Positions 1 through 10,690 of a DNA stretch of 64,000 bases are shown piece after piece; within the stretch, counting starts at the first letter, position 1; every line of letters starts with the position of its first letter. The DNA lies in assembly GCA_963763485.1 (NCBI GenBank), contig CAVXOW010000005.1, positions 1,426,001-1,490,000 of the forward strand, written 5' to 3'. Origin of the DNA: CAWCKS01 sp963763485. GTDB lineage: Bacteria; Pseudomonadota; Alphaproteobacteria; Rhizobiales; Xanthobacteraceae. The notes below the pieces were generated by a model. It was given only the letters and a program-made list of their open reading frames with translations. It ran no database searches and was not told where the DNA came from. A program made the translations under genes and the position numbers.

Positions 1-179
1 CGGCGGATTGACATGCTCGAGACATGCGGGATGGGAGATCAGGAGCGTCGTCATTTAGATGAACTCTATGTGCCGCTTGGGCATTGAGATTTGGGCATCG
101 AGATAATGTAGGCGCTCATGCATGGCAGCGAAAGCGGAAAGCTTCCATCCGCGCTGCAGGTTAGAGTGTCGCAATTGGA

Positions 180-1845
180 TCAGTTCAGCCGTTGAATGCG
201 CTCGCGCGGCGGCGGTGCAATCGGACTGTTCCTGAGAAAATAACCTTCGAGTGCGTCGATGTCGAAGTTGCCGAAGCGGCGCTCGGTTCCTTCGGTAAAT
301 GTCTTGAAGCCGTCGCCGCCGCTGGCAAGGTAGTCGTTGACAGTGACGCGAACCAGGGTGCTGGGCGCGATCGGCGCGCTGTTCAGTTTCAGGCTGTCGG
401 CAACGATGCGCTCGCCGACGGGGCGCGCTGCATCCCAAGTGTAGCTGAAGCCGTTCGAGATCTGCAGGAAGCGCGGCCGGTTCGGATCGGTCCATTGCTG
501 CTCCAGCGCATTCTTGAGCTGGGCGCCGGACAACGTCATGGTCACGAGCACGTTGCGGAAGGGCTGGGACTGGAACAGCTCGGCATAGGTCACTGACCCA
601 TCGTCATGCTTGAGCAGCTCGGTGCGAATGCCGCCGGGATTGGTGATTCCGACCACCGCGGCGCCTGCGTCCGGCGCCGAGGTCGCCGCAAGCTGCGCGT
701 CGGCGATGACATCGCCGAGCGCGGATTCGCCAGCCGTGGTCGGCTCGCGCGTCAGGCTCGCGGTGATGGCGCCGGATTTTCGGTTGGCGATCGGGCCGGC
801 CAGTTGCTGATAGGAGGCGATCAGCGCGGTCTGCTCGGCGTCCTTCGCGTAAGCATCGAGACGGACGATGTGGTTGGTGGCGCTCGCGCTGATCACGTCG
901 CGGGTTCCCGGATCGAGCTTTACATCGATCGCCGTGACGATCGTCCCGTATTTGTCGCCGCTGGTCACAAGCCGCCCATCGATCGTGCAAATGTAGGCCT
1001 GATGGGTGTGGCCACTGACCACGAGATCGACGGCCCGGTCGAGCTTCTTCACGATCTCGACGATCGGGCCCGAAATGCCGGGACACTCGTTGTAGTCGCC
1101 GGTGGGCACGCCGCCCTCGTGAATCAAGACGACAATCGCCTCGATCCCTTTCGCTTTCAGTTCGGGGACCAGCGCGTTGACGGTCTCGGCCTCGTCACCA
1201 AATTTCAGACCCGCGACGCCGGGTGGCGAAACGATATCGGGCGTGCCTTTCAGCGTCAGCCCGATGAAGGCGACCGGAATGCCGTCGAATGTCTTGACTG
1301 TGTAGGGCGGGAACAGGGTTTGCCCGGTCGTCGTGTCGAAAGTGCTTGCGGCGAGATAGCTGAACTTGGCGCCGAGGAACGGATGCGGCCCCTTGCAACC
1401 GTCCACTGGATGGCAGCGGCCGCTCTGCATCCGCTTGAGCTCGACCTTGCCCTTGTCGAATTCGTGGTTGCCGACCGACGAGATTTCAAGGCCCATCAGC
1501 GACATCGATTCGATCGTGGGCTCGTCGTGGAACATCGACGACAGCAACGGGCTTGCGCCGATCAGGTCGCCGGCGGCGACGAAGACCGAGTTCTTCGCCT
1601 CACTGCGAAGCCGGTGCACCAGTGTCGCCATCCGCTCCGCGCCGCCGGCCGCAACGGAAATCTTCTTCGTCGCATCGGCTCGGATCGGAAATGCGGATAC
1701 CGCCGGGCGGCGGCTCGAGATTGCCGTGGAAATCGTTGATCGCAAGGATGCGCAGCTCAACCGGCGGGCGTTGATCCTGGGCAGCGACGGGGGAGAGCGC
1801 CGACGCCAGCAGCAGCGCGGTGAAAAGGACAGAACGGAATTGCAT
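180..1845 (-). CDS. 5'-nucleotidase / UDP-sugar hydrolase-type metallophosphatase (frameshifted)
   Basis: Secreted or periplasmic nucleotidase that would remove phosphate from nucleotides for nucleoside and phosphate salvage. The first frame gives a signal peptide ending near VAAQ, followed by the metal-binding motif AINDFHGNLEPP. The next frame gives GDLIGASP, the metal motif GNHEFDKG and GHTHQAY, then a C-terminal nucleotidase domain containing NPGGIRTEL and ASGGDGFKTF. Joined length is about 555 residues, normal for the family. The two frames meet at about 1676, where removing one base restores DPS-DATKK. It lies 21 bp downstream of the enoyl-CoA hydratase on the same strand. Family assignment is firm; whether the break is real or a read error is not decidable here. 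Confidence 0.85.
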
Positions 1846-1866
1846 GAGTGTATCGATTTGCTGTCG

Positions 1867-2630
1867 TCAGCCAGCCTTGCGTCCCAGAAATCCTTTGAAC
1901 GCGTTCAGGGCCTCCTGCGATTGCATGCGCTCGCCGAAAAGCTTGCCCTCGATGGCGAAGCGCTCGGCGATGGTTTCTTGCGGCAGCCGGAGCAAGCGTC
2001 GCGACAGGGCGACAGCTTCCGGCGGCAGCGCGCAGATCTCGCGCGCCACCTTGCGCGCTTCGGTCTCGACATGGCCGGGCGCCACCACCTCATTGACGAA
2101 GCCGGCTTCGCGCGCGGCTTCGCCGTCAAGCGAGCGGCCCATCACCAGCAGCGCAAACGCGCGCTGGTGACCGAGCGCGCGCGGCACCAGAAGGCTCGAG
2201 GCGCCCTCCGGCACGAGGCCGAGACCAACGAACGGCGTCGAGAACAGCGCCGCCTTGCTCGCGATCACGTAATCGCAGTGGAACATCATGGTGGTGCCGA
2301 TGCCGATCGCAACACCATCGACCGCGGCGACCAGCGGCTTCTGGTTGTTGTTGAGCGAGTTGAGCAGCGTCGAACCGCCCGAGGTGCCAAAGGCCTGCTT
2401 CTCCGTCCGCTGCCGGCGGCGAGAAAGTCCTTCAGGTCGTTGCCTGCGGTGAAGACGCCCGATGAACCCGTGATGATCATGCAGCGGATGGTCGGATCAT
2501 TCTGAGCGGAATCGATCGCATGACTGATCGCAAAGTACATGTCCTGCGTCAGCGCGTTCTTCTTGTCCGGCCGACGCATCTTGATGATACGCGTCGCCTC
2601 CTCGTTCTGGATGACGATGTGCTCGGTCAT
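1867..2630 (-). CDS. Enoyl-CoA hydratase/isomerase family protein (frameshifted)
   Basis: Crotonase-fold enzyme, expected to hydrate or isomerise an enoyl-CoA in fatty or aromatic acid breakdown. The start MTEHIVIQNEE leads into RRPDKKNAL and the oxyanion-hole region GVFTAGNDLKDF. The frame then breaks at about 2405. The second frame resumes with EKQAFGTSGGSTLL and runs through DGVAIGIGTTMMFHCD to GFLGRKAG. A single missing G in a GG run explains the break. Joined length is about 254 residues, standard for crotonases. Substrate cannot be read from sequence. It may be co-transcribed with the downstream nucleotidase. Confidence 0.85.
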
Positions 2631-2758
2631 GGCTCGCCCTCATCCGCGCGGCCCGGCCTCTGGCGGATCGGTGCTGCACGCCCTAGATATTTTAGGCATT
2701 TGAGCACACAAAGGCGCTCGCTCGCCATGCTAATTCCGCAAACCGTCGGGGTTGTCCG

Positions 2759-3698
2759 ATGCAATTACTAGGCCTTCACCACGTCACCGCCGTGACGGCG
2801 AATGCGCGAGGCAACCACGGCTTCTATACGGACACGCTGGGCATGCGGCTCGTGAAGAAGACCGTCAACCAGGACGATGTATCGGCCTATCATCTGTTCT
2901 ATGCCGATGCGCTTGCCAATCCCGGCAGCGACCTGACCTTCTTCGACTGGCCGGTGGGGTCGCGAGGAGCGCGGCTCGCGCAGCGTGTCGCGCACGGCTC
3001 TGCGTGTGGCCGGCGAAGGTGCGCTTGGCTTCTGGCGTGACCGGCTGAAGCAGAAGGGCGTTAGCGTCGGCGATGTGGTCGAGATCGACGGCCGCCTGAC
3101 ACTGCCGTTCGAGGATTTCGAGGGACAGCGCCTGGCCCTGGTCGATGACGGCGGCAATGGCGCGGCATCGCCATGGGAGCGCAGCCCGGTGCCGCAGGAC
3201 AAGCAGATCCGCGGGCTCGGTCCGGTGACACTGACGGTGCCTCAACTGATGCGCACCGGGCAGGTTCTGACCGCGGTGATGAACATGAAGCCCGTGCGGC
3301 AATATGAGAGCGACGGCCACACCGCGACGGTGTTTGCGATGGGCGAGGGCGGACCCGCCGCCGAGGTCCACGTCGTCGAACGGCCCGATCTCGGCGTAGC
3401 GCAACCAGGCGCCGGCGGGGTGCATCATGTCGCGTTCCGCACGCCAGACGCCGCGCAATACGACCAGTGGGCGGCCTTGCTGAACGAGCTTGGCGTGCCG
3501 AACTCGGGCCCGATCGATCGCTTCTATTTCCGCAGTCTCTATTTCCGCGAGCCAAACGGCGTGCTGTTCGAGATCGCGACCGACGGTCCGGGATTTGCGA
3601 CCGACGAGCCCGCTGACAAGCTCGGCGAAAGGCTCGCGCTCCCACCGTTCCTCGAACCGAAGCGCGCGGCAATCGAAGCAGGGTTGAAGCCGCTCTAG
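2759..3698 (+). CDS. VOC-superfamily ring-cleaving dioxygenase (MhqO/MhqA type), frameshifted
   Basis: Two-module vicinal oxygen chelate protein, related to putative ring-cleaving dioxygenases of the hydroquinone/quinone type. The N-terminal module starts LLGLHHVTAVTANARGN, with a metal-ligand His in HHVT, and reaches TFFDWPVG. The frame breaks at about 2960, where deleting one T restores REERGSRSVSRTALRV. The C-terminal module has GGVHHVAFRTPD and FREPNGVLFEIATD, supplying the second His and the Glu ligand. Joined length is about 312 residues. Its stop shares the bases CTAG with the stop of the convergent acyl-CoA dehydrogenase. Function beyond the family is inferred. Confidence 0.83.
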
Positions 3699-5467
3699 GT
3701 GGTCAACGCCGCGTCCGCGGCGTTTATCACATCGGCGGTATCGGTGACCGTGCGCTCGAGCGCCTGCGCATGCACCGAAATGTTCTCCGCGAAGAATCGT
3801 GTCAGCGCTGTCTGACGCTTGCCGCCGCCGTCCGACTTGTTCGCGGCGAGTGCCTGCTCCGCGAGCAGGCAGCCGCCGAGCGTCGAGCCGAACAGACGCA
3901 GGTAGGGCGTCGCGCCGGCGAGCACATCGTTCGGTTTCGTCGTCATGCGCTCCAGCAGCCAGCGGCTGGCGCGGTCGAGCGCGGCGAGCGCTTCGCGCAG
4001 GCGGGGTGCGGCTAGACCAAAGGCAGGATCATTGGAGGCTTCGACCCGCGACACCGTGTCTTTCATCTCATCGATCAGCGCGAATACCGAGGCGCCGCCC
4101 TGCGCGGCGAGCTTGCGCGTGACGAGATCGATCGACTGGATGCCGTTGGTGCCTTCGTAAATCGCGGTGATCCGCGCGTCGCGCATATGTTGCGCGGCAC
4201 CGGTCTCCTCGATGAAGCCCATGCCGCCATGCACCTGTACGCCCATCGAGGCGACTTCGTTGCCGATGTCGGTCGAGAACGCTTTTGCGATCGGCGTCAG
4301 CAGGGCGGCGCGCGCGGCCGCCTTGTCGCGCGCGGCCGCATCGGTTGCGCGATGCGACACGTCGATCGCGACCGCGGTCGCATAGCAGATCGCGCGCGCG
4401 GCGCCGGTGAGGGCCCGCATCTGAAGCAGCATGCGCTTGACGTCAGGATGCACGATGATGGCATCGGAGCCCTTGTCACTGCCGACGCCGCGGCCCTGCT
4501 TGCGTTCCTGGGCGAAGGCCAGCGCCTGCTGGTAGGCGCGCTCCGCGATGCCGACGCCCTCGATGCCGACACCAAGGCGCGCCTGGTTCATCATGGTGAA
4601 CATGCAGGCCATGCCGCGGTTTTCTTCGCCGATCAGGAAACCGATCGCGCCGCCGTCGTCGCCCATCGACATGGTGCAGGTCGGCGAGCCGTGGATGCCG
4701 AGCTTGTGTTCGACGGACACGGCCTTGATGTCGTTGCGCTTGCCCGGCGTGCCGTCGGCATTGACCATGAACTTCGGCACCAGGAACAGCGAAATGCCAC
4801 GCGTGCCTGGCGGCGCATCGGGCAGTCGTGCGAGCACGAAATGCACGATGTTGTCGGTCATATCGTGCTCGCCATAGGTGATGAAGATCTTGCTGCCGAA
4901 CAGGCGATAGCTGCCGTCGGCCGTACGCTCGGCGCGCGTACGCAGCGCGCCGACGTCGGAGCCCGCCTGAGGTTCGGTGAGCTGCATCGTGCCGGTCCAT
5001 TCGCCGGAGATCAGTTTTGCGAGATAAGTCTTCTTCAACTCCTCGGTGCCATGCGCTTCGAGCGCTTCGATCGCGCTTGCAGTGAGCAGCGGGCAGAGGC
5101 CGAACGCCATGTTGGCGGCGCTCCACAATTCGGTGCAGGCAAAGTTGATCGCAAGCGGCAGGCCCTGGCCGCCCCATTCTTCGGAACCGGCAACTGCGTT
5201 CCAGCCGGCTTCCGACCAGCGACGATAGGCGTCGGGCCAGCCCGGCGGTGTCGTGACCTTGCCGCCTTCGATCTTGACGCCGTTCTTGTCGCCGACCGCA
5301 TTGAGCGGCGCGAGCACGTCCTCGGCGAAGCGGCCGGCTTCCTCGAGCACGGCAGCCGTCATCTCGACATCATAGCTGCCGTAATGGCCGTCACGCACGG
5401 CGCGCAACAGTCCGCCGCCCTGGTTCAGCGCGAGAACGATGTCGTCGATGGGAGCACGAAAGGTCAT
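3695..5467 (-). CDS. Acyl-CoA dehydrogenase, long (about 590 aa) family
   Basis: FAD-dependent acyl-CoA dehydrogenase of the larger class, which includes DmdC-like 3-methylmercaptopropionyl-CoA dehydrogenases. Visible landmarks are GEWTGTMQLTEPQAGSD (substrate and flavin binding), GSKIFITYGEHD, GVGIEGVGIAERAY, the GGMGFIEETG loop and YEGTNGIQ, whose Glu is the usual catalytic base. A C-terminal extension of about 130 residues matches the acetyl-CoA dehydrogenase-like C-terminal domain of this class. The frame is intact over 590 residues. A pair of AT-rich direct repeats lies just upstream. The exact substrate is unknown; an ordinary FadE-like role is equally possible. Confidence 0.9.
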   Translation of the reverse strand: MTFRAPIDDIVLALNQGGGLLRAVRDGHYGSYDVEMTAAVLEEAGRFAEDVLAPLNAVGDKNGVKIEGGKVTTPPGWPDAYRRWSEAGWNAVAGSEEWGGQGLPLAINFACTELWSAANMAFGLCPLLTASAIEALEAHGTEELKKTYLAKLISGEWTGTMQLTEPQAGSDVGALRTRAERTADGSYRLFGSKIFITYGEHDMTDNIVHFVLARLPDAPPGTRGISLFLVPKFMVNADGTPGKRNDIKAVSVEHKLGIHGSPTCTMSMGDDGGAIGFLIGEENRGMACMFTMMNQARLGVGIEGVGIAERAYQQALAFAQERKQGRGVGSDKGSDAIIVHPDVKRMLLQMRALTGAARAICYATAVAIDVSHRATDAAARDKAAARAALLTPIAKAFSTDIGNEVASMGVQVHGGMGFIEETGAAQHMRDARITAIYEGTNGIQSIDLVTRKLAAQGGASVFALIDEMKDTVSRVEASNDPAFGLAAPRLREALAALDRASRWLLERMTTKPNDVLAGATPYLRLFGSTLGGCLLAEQALAANKSDGGGKRQTALTRFFAENISVHAQALERTVTDTADVINAADAALTT

Positions 5468-5511
5468 GGGTCAAATCCGGATCGTGGTGGTCAGCAGGAG
5501 TACCGTCTCAG

Positions 5512-5539
5512 CGTCACTATATATAACGTCACCATATAT
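5512..5539 (-). promoter_or_regulatory. Candidate operator: two CGTCAC(T/C)ATATAT repeats upstream of acyl-CoA dehydrogenase
   Basis: Two 13-nt copies at 5512-5524 and 5527-5539 differ at one base and repeat every 15 bp. They lie about 45-70 bp upstream of the acyl-CoA dehydrogenase start in otherwise GC-rich DNA. This spacing suits a dimeric regulator or overlap with the promoter. No regulator gene is adjacent, so the binding protein is unknown. Confidence 0.4.
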
Positions 5540-5734
5540 GATGTGTGGGCCAAGTCGCTTGGCGGCGGCGGAGCCCGGCTCGAAGCCCACATCCCACAAA
5601 GTTCGGGCGTCACAATTCGACTTCCAAACCATTGAAATCACGAACATGCCCGGTCCGAACCTAGCGCGGGGGACGCCGTTGCCATCGAAAGGCGGCGCAG
5701 CTATGGTCCGCCGCTTCCCGACAGGGCCAGTTCT

Positions 5735-5809
5735 TGGGGCGTCGCCAAGTGGTAAGGCAGTGGATTTTGATTCCACCATACGGAGGTTCGAATCCTCCCG
5801 CCCCAGCCA
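5735..5809 (+). tRNA. tRNA-Gln (anticodon TTG)
   Basis: The acceptor arms TGGGGCG and CGCCCCA pair perfectly and are followed by G73 and an encoded CCA. The anticodon arm GTGGA-TTTTGAT-TCCAC carries TTG, and the T arm is GGAGG-TTCGAAT-CCTCC. The U1-A72 pair with G73 is typical of tRNA-Gln. A 26-nt near-copy of its 3' end occurs at 58590-58615. Confidence 0.97.
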
Positions 5810-6667
5810 AAGTTCTCCAAGCTTATCAAGCACTTTTGGTATGACGACCGTTCTCATTCTGGACGACGTCAACGCGTCATTCCGAACAAATGCCGCTGCC
5901 TGGTTCGCAAGCCATAAGCGTGCCGCTTGCGGGTCGCAGCCAACATCCGAGCTTCGGTTCGCTTGGCAAGCCAGCGTATGAAGCTTGCGTTCTATGAGCT
6001 GAAAGTACGCGACCCTGAGCTTCGGTGAGCTCCGCCTCTTCGAGCTCAGTCATTCCGCCGTGGCGACACGCGTCGTGTGACTGCTAACGGCAGCCCCATT
6101 TCTTTGCGCATGCCGTGCACAATCATTGAAACGCCCGCGGCGGGGAACGTTGGTAGGCTGCACTGGAATTTCGATGCGCCCAAGCACTTTGGTCCAGGCG
6201 CGCTCTTCCGCCTTGGCTCTCGGCAATTGCTGCTCCGCGCACGAGTGCCGGCTGTCGGCGATCAGTTTGAACGCGCGGCCCGCGGTGCACGGCTTGGATC
6301 TCGCGCGCCGTGCGAACCGCAACAAACGTGCAGCCTTAGTGCGCGAGCGCCAGCGCGTCTTCGGTACGCTAGTTCTCGGTCGCCGCGCTCGAGCGTTGCC
6401 GAGGTGGAAACCCCTTCGACCGGCGACTGATCGCCGTCCTGAGATCGGTCAAATCTGCTGCCCATTGCGTGGCCCGGCAGCATCAGCAATCGAAAAAACA
6501 AACCTGACCTCGTCATCGCCGCAATTGCGGCCGCGTTCAGATCGATTGTTGTCTATCTGAGTCGCAATCCCAGTTTGTGTGTCGAGATTTCGCGCTCCCG
6601 CGTCTCGGTGTCGGGGGTCGTGGCGGCTCAGTTTTGAGATTTTGGCATTGCAGATTGGTGGGTCGAT
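5810..6667. other. 858-bp region with no recognisable gene
   Basis: Several overlapping short frames exist on both strands, but none shows a domain, a convincing ribosome site or consistent codon use. It follows the tRNA-Gln 3' end directly, so it could hold decayed mobile DNA, but nothing specific is visible. Confidence 0.5.
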
Positions 6668-9413
6668 ATGGGGTGCGAACGGCGTCGACTGTCGTCCGCC
6701 GGACCGCGTCGCCGCGCGATGCTACGGGCACGGGCTGAGCGCAAATTTGTCTTGTCCAGTTTGCTGGCGGCGATCGCGCTCGTCGCAGCATCTGCGGTTC
6801 CGACACACGCCCAGACCAACTGGACCGGAGCGAACTCCAATGGCTGGTTTAACCCTCTCAATTGGAACGCCGGTGTTCCGAACGCGCTGACCAGCGCAAA
6901 CATTGACACGGTGACGCCGAACTCGACGGAGGTCAGGGGCGCGGGCGCAAGTGCCCTCAATCTTAGCGTCGGTCAGAGCGGGACAGGAATGCTCGTCATC
7001 ACAAACGGCGGGACGCTGTCCGATGTCTTCGGGACAATCGGCAATCTATCGGGCGCGCTGGGCACGGTAACGGTGACCGGAGCGGCCTCCAACTGGTCGA
7101 CTGCCGGAACCCTCGTGGTCGGCGGTTTGGGTACGGGCACGCTGACCATCCAGAACGGCGGTACAGTGAACAGTGGCGGTGGCGGCTCCGTCGGACAGTC
7201 TGCCGGCTCGACTGGCATCGTGACGGAGACCGGCGCGGGCTCCACCTGGACCAACGGTCCAGGCGGCGGGCTCAACATCGGCGGTTTTGGTACCGGCATA
7301 CTCACGATCACGAACGGTGGGACGGTCATCAACAACACCGCCTTCACCGCCAACATCGGCAATGGTTCAGGCTCGCAGGGTGCGGTGAGGGTCGCCGGCG
7401 CGGGCTCCACGTGGAGCAATAGTTCGGGGTTGAACGTTGGCAACCTTGGCACCGGCACGCTCACGATTGCCGAGGGCGGCGTTGTCAACGGGCCTGTCGT
7501 GATCGCGGCGGACACCCGTGCGATTGGCACACTCAACATCGGCGCGGGCGCGGGCAGTCCGGCGGCGGCACCCGGCACGCTCACGACGCCAATCGTCGCG
7601 TTTGGCTCTGGCACCGGTACGATCAACTTCAATCACACGTCCACCAACTACGTGTTTGCGCCCGCCATCATCGGCAACGGCACCGTCAATGTGCTGGCGG
7701 GCACCACGATATTCACGGCTGCCAACACCTACAGCGGATCGACGAATGTCACCGCGGGCACGTTGCGCGCGGGCGTGCCGAACACGTTCAGCCCGAACTC
7801 GGCAGTGAGAGTGGCGAGCGGCGGAACGCTCGATCTCAATGGCTTCAATCAGACCGTCCCCAGCGTCTTCAATGCTGGCCTGGTGAACATGGGCACGGGC
7901 ACTGCGCCGGGCACCCTTTTGACGACGACCAGCTACACAGGAGCTGGCGGCACGATCGCGATGAATACCTTTCTTGGCGCCGACGGTTCGCCTTCGGACA
8001 AGCTCGTCATCAACGCCGGCACAGCCAGCGGCAACTCGTTCTTGCGCATCACCAATGCGGGCGGTCCCGGCGCCGAGACGGAGGCGAACGGCATCGTAGT
8101 GGTGCAGGCGATCAATGGCGGCACGACGGTGCCCGGTGCCTTCGCGCTCGCTGGCGAGGTGCGCGGCGGCGACTTCGACTATGTTCCTCTTCCGCGGTGG
8201 CCTCGGCGGTAGCAATCCCAACGACTGGTTCCTGCGCTCGAGTTTCATCGTCGGACCAATACCGCCGGAGCCGCCGATCATGCCACCGATCCTGCCGCCT
8301 GAGCCGCCGCCGCAAACGCTGCCGCCGGGCGTCTATCCGATCATCGGGCCGGAGATCGCGACCTACGGCGTGGTTCAACCGATTGCCCGGCAATTGGGGA
8401 TGACGACGCTCGGCACCCTGGATGATCGCATCGGCGATACTTCGCTGGTCGCGAATACGGCTACGCCTTGCCGGTCTGACGGCGACATGCGGAACACGAT
8501 CGTGACCAAGGCGCCGGTGAAGGCGCTGCCCGATTGCCCATCTGTCGGCTGGGGGCCCTCGGCCTGGGGCCGAGTCCTCGGCCAGCAGATCGACAACCGT
8601 TACAGGGCCTTCGCCGATCCGCGCGCCTCCGGCCAGTTGCTCGGCTTTCAGAGCGGTATCGATCTGTGGCGCGGCGAATGGCTTCAGGGTCACCGCGACA
8701 CCGCCGGCATCTACTTCGCCTACGCCAATGCCGACGTCGGCGTGAACGGTCTCGTCACCAACGAGGCAGCGACCGCCTACGTGCTGCGCAAGACCGGCAG
8801 TCTCAATCTCGATGCCTGGTCGGGCGCGGCTTATTGGACGCATCGCGGCCCAACCGACTGGTATCTCGACGCAGTGGCGCAGGTGACGCGCTATGAAGGC
8901 ACAGCGTCCACTCAATTCGCCAGGCTTGGGACCACCGGCCTCGGCTTCGTCTCGTCGCTCGAGGCGGGCTATCCGATCCCGCTGTCGATGTTCGGACCGG
9001 GCTTCGTGCTGGAGCCGCAGGCGCAGATCATCTGGCAGCATGTGTCGTTCGACGACGCCAACGACGGCCTGGGCGACGTCGCGCTCGGCACCACGTCAGG
9101 CGCGAGCGGGCGGATCGGCCTGCGCGGCCGCTGGACCATCGTCGGCGACAGCGGGCAGGTGTGGCAGCCTTATGTGCGCGCCAATCTGTGGCGTGACTGG
9201 GGGGCGCAGGCAACGACGACGTTTTCCGGTATCGATCTGGTGCCGCTGCTGGAGCGGGCCTCGCGCCTGCAACTGGGCGGTGGGCTCAGCGTGCGGATGA
9301 ACACCAATCTCAGCCTCTACGCCAATGCCGACTACCAGTTCGCCGTCAGCGACAACGACCGCGAGAGGCGCGACGGCATCCGCGGAGCCGCCGGCGTGCG
9401 ATATACGTGGTGA
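6668..9413 (+). CDS. Autotransporter with repetitive passenger and C-terminal beta-barrel (frameshifted)
   Basis: Type V secreted surface protein. An extended N-terminus leads to a signal peptide ending near PTHAQ. The passenger repeats a unit based on GTGTLTI-NGGTV and AGSTW at least four times, a beta-helix pattern, and includes the autotransporter-associated unit TYSGSTNVTAGTLR. After a one-base break at about 8182, the second frame reads FLFRGGLGGSNPNDWFLRS, then a Pro-rich linker with the PPEPP motif. A roughly 280-residue autotransporter barrel follows, ending VRYTW with the usual terminal aromatic residue. Joined length is about 914 residues. An alternative start is Met at 6719, which gives a more normal signal peptide. 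Adhesion is the usual role of such proteins, but this is inference. Confidence 0.88.
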
Positions 9414-9514
9414 CATGGGCTTGCGGCTGAGCGTCATCCCCTGCACGGGGCGCGTAGTGAGCCATAAACCCGCCAAGTCTTCGACCAAATCGGCCCAATC
9501 AGACAGCAATCATC

Positions 9515-9643
9515 ATGCCAGAAATCGTCGTGCTGGCCCTCGCTATTCTGACCTTGGCGGTCTTGATCATCCGGCTCGCCGTGCGAAAGCGTGACGTATT
9601 GAACGGCCGCTTCTTTGAGCGTTCTGAGCCCGAGGAGCACTAG
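9515..9643 (+). CDS. Possible 42-aa single-pass membrane peptide
   Basis: An ATG frame of 42 codons encodes a hydrophobic stretch (VLALAILTLAVLIIRLAV) followed by a basic KR and an acidic tail ending EPEEH. The layout is that of a small single-span inner-membrane protein. There is no strong Shine-Dalgarno sequence and no recognised family, so it stays tentative. Confidence 0.35.
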   Translation: MPEIVVLALAILTLAVLIIRLAVRKRDVLNGRFFERSEPEEH

Positions 9644-10017
9644 CCGCATTTCAACACGATGCGAAAGCAACAGGTCGGCTTCGCGTCATCGCACCGTAAT
9701 CGCGTCGAGCGCGCATCGGAAAGACCGCTGCGTTCTTGGCAGGTTGAGAATTCGATCCATCGTCGCGGTCGCGATAGCGCGCGAGCAGACCAGTGTCGAG
9801 GCCATGGGAAGGCCGTACAGCGCGCCAGCGCGAGAGCGGCGCTTCACAGCGGCGGCTGTAAATTCTGATACTTCGCCTTGGCGCAGCGCGCGAATCATCG
9901 CGGGTGAGAGCCTGGTCACACCGCGCGCCTCTCGCGTTGCCGTCGGACACTTTCAGTTGCCCGCTCCAAAGTGAGCGCGGGAAGCCAATGTGAAAGAGGC
10001 CGCCAACTAAGACCGCC
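9644..10017. other. Intergenic region without supported gene
   Basis: Short frames on both strands are Arg/Ser-rich shadows with no domain or start-site support. Nothing else is visible. Confidence 0.4.
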
Positions 10018-10197
10018 TTACTTTGTCTCGCTTTTGAGTTTCGCCACGACGCGGGCTTGTTGCCAGACTTCGATGTCGTAGCCATCGAGCAGTTGCTTGG
10101 CGGCCTCGATAGCGGAGGCGTCATTGGGGCGCTCGAGATTGACAGCCGCAATGATACGGCCGTCAGCGCCGAGAAAATGAACTCGGTATTCACTCAT
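10018..10197 (-). CDS. Small hypothetical protein, 59 aa
   Basis: Unrecognised small soluble protein. The chosen start MSEYRVHFLGADGRI is preferred over a longer frame because the upstream residues are Arg/Ala-rich translation of intergenic DNA, while the protein from this Met is well balanced (GRIIAAVNLERPNDAS, AAKQLLDGYDIEVW). It resembles the short conserved proteins of unknown function common in Bradyrhizobium. No motif indicates a role. Confidence 0.65.
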   Translation of the reverse strand: MSEYRVHFLGADGRIIAAVNLERPNDASAIEAAKQLLDGYDIEVWQQARVVAKLKSETK

Positions 10198-10471
10198 TAT
10201 CTGCGCGATCCCCGTCGCAGATCGTCCACTTAAATCAAGCTTTTTTGATGGAGCTGTTGCGGCGGAAGTCAGCCGGGCACGACGCCCAGCAGCCGCGCCG
10301 CGCCAACACCTGGCAACCAATCGCGACAGCCAACCGACACGCTGATGCTACAGTACGTTAGGCAGCGCGTTAGATGGCGTTACAGACAAGCGCAGGTTGG
10401 GCAGGGCATTACGGCTCGGCATGGTCATCGCCACGCGGTCGCGGAACGGAGCGAGGCGCGTCGCGCTCGCA

Positions 10472-10690
10472 CTATTCCGGCGGAAACTGCCGAATAACAA
10501 TCGCCAAGTTTTGTTGACGCTGGGCTTGGCGTCTAAGGAGCGCGTCTAGCTCCAGCCGCGCCTCGCCGGTATCTACTCCAGCCTTTTTCAGGCGAGCGAT
10601 GAGATCACGTTGATGTTGAATATTCGCGTCGCCCTCTGTGACGGACCGCCGCGCTCGTTCAAGCCGGTCCGCCAATTCAGCACTTTCCAT
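10472..10690 (-). CDS. Small hypothetical coiled-coil protein, 72 aa
   Basis: Unrecognised. The sequence is highly helical with heptad-like spacing (LADRLERARRSV, HQRDLIARLKKAG, LELDALLRRQAQRQQNL) and ends IRQFPPE. No signal peptide or membrane segment. It is monocistronic as far as can be seen. Composition strongly suggests a real coding region. Confidence 0.6.
   Translation of the reverse strand: MESAELADRLERARRSVTEGDANIQHQRDLIARLKKAGVDTGEARLELDALLRRQAQRQQNLAIVIRQFPPE

Noticed and set aside
4187..5635. Long plus-strand frame of 482 codons antisense to the acyl-CoA dehydrogenase
   Set aside because: High-GC shadow: the opposite strand encodes a full acyl-CoA dehydrogenase with all motifs, and this frame has an Arg/His/Ala-rich composition without domains.
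6950..7480. Regularly spaced DNA repeats that could suggest a CRISPR-like array
   Set aside because: The repeats are imperfect, in frame, and translate to the beta-helix units of the autotransporter; no spacers or cas genes.
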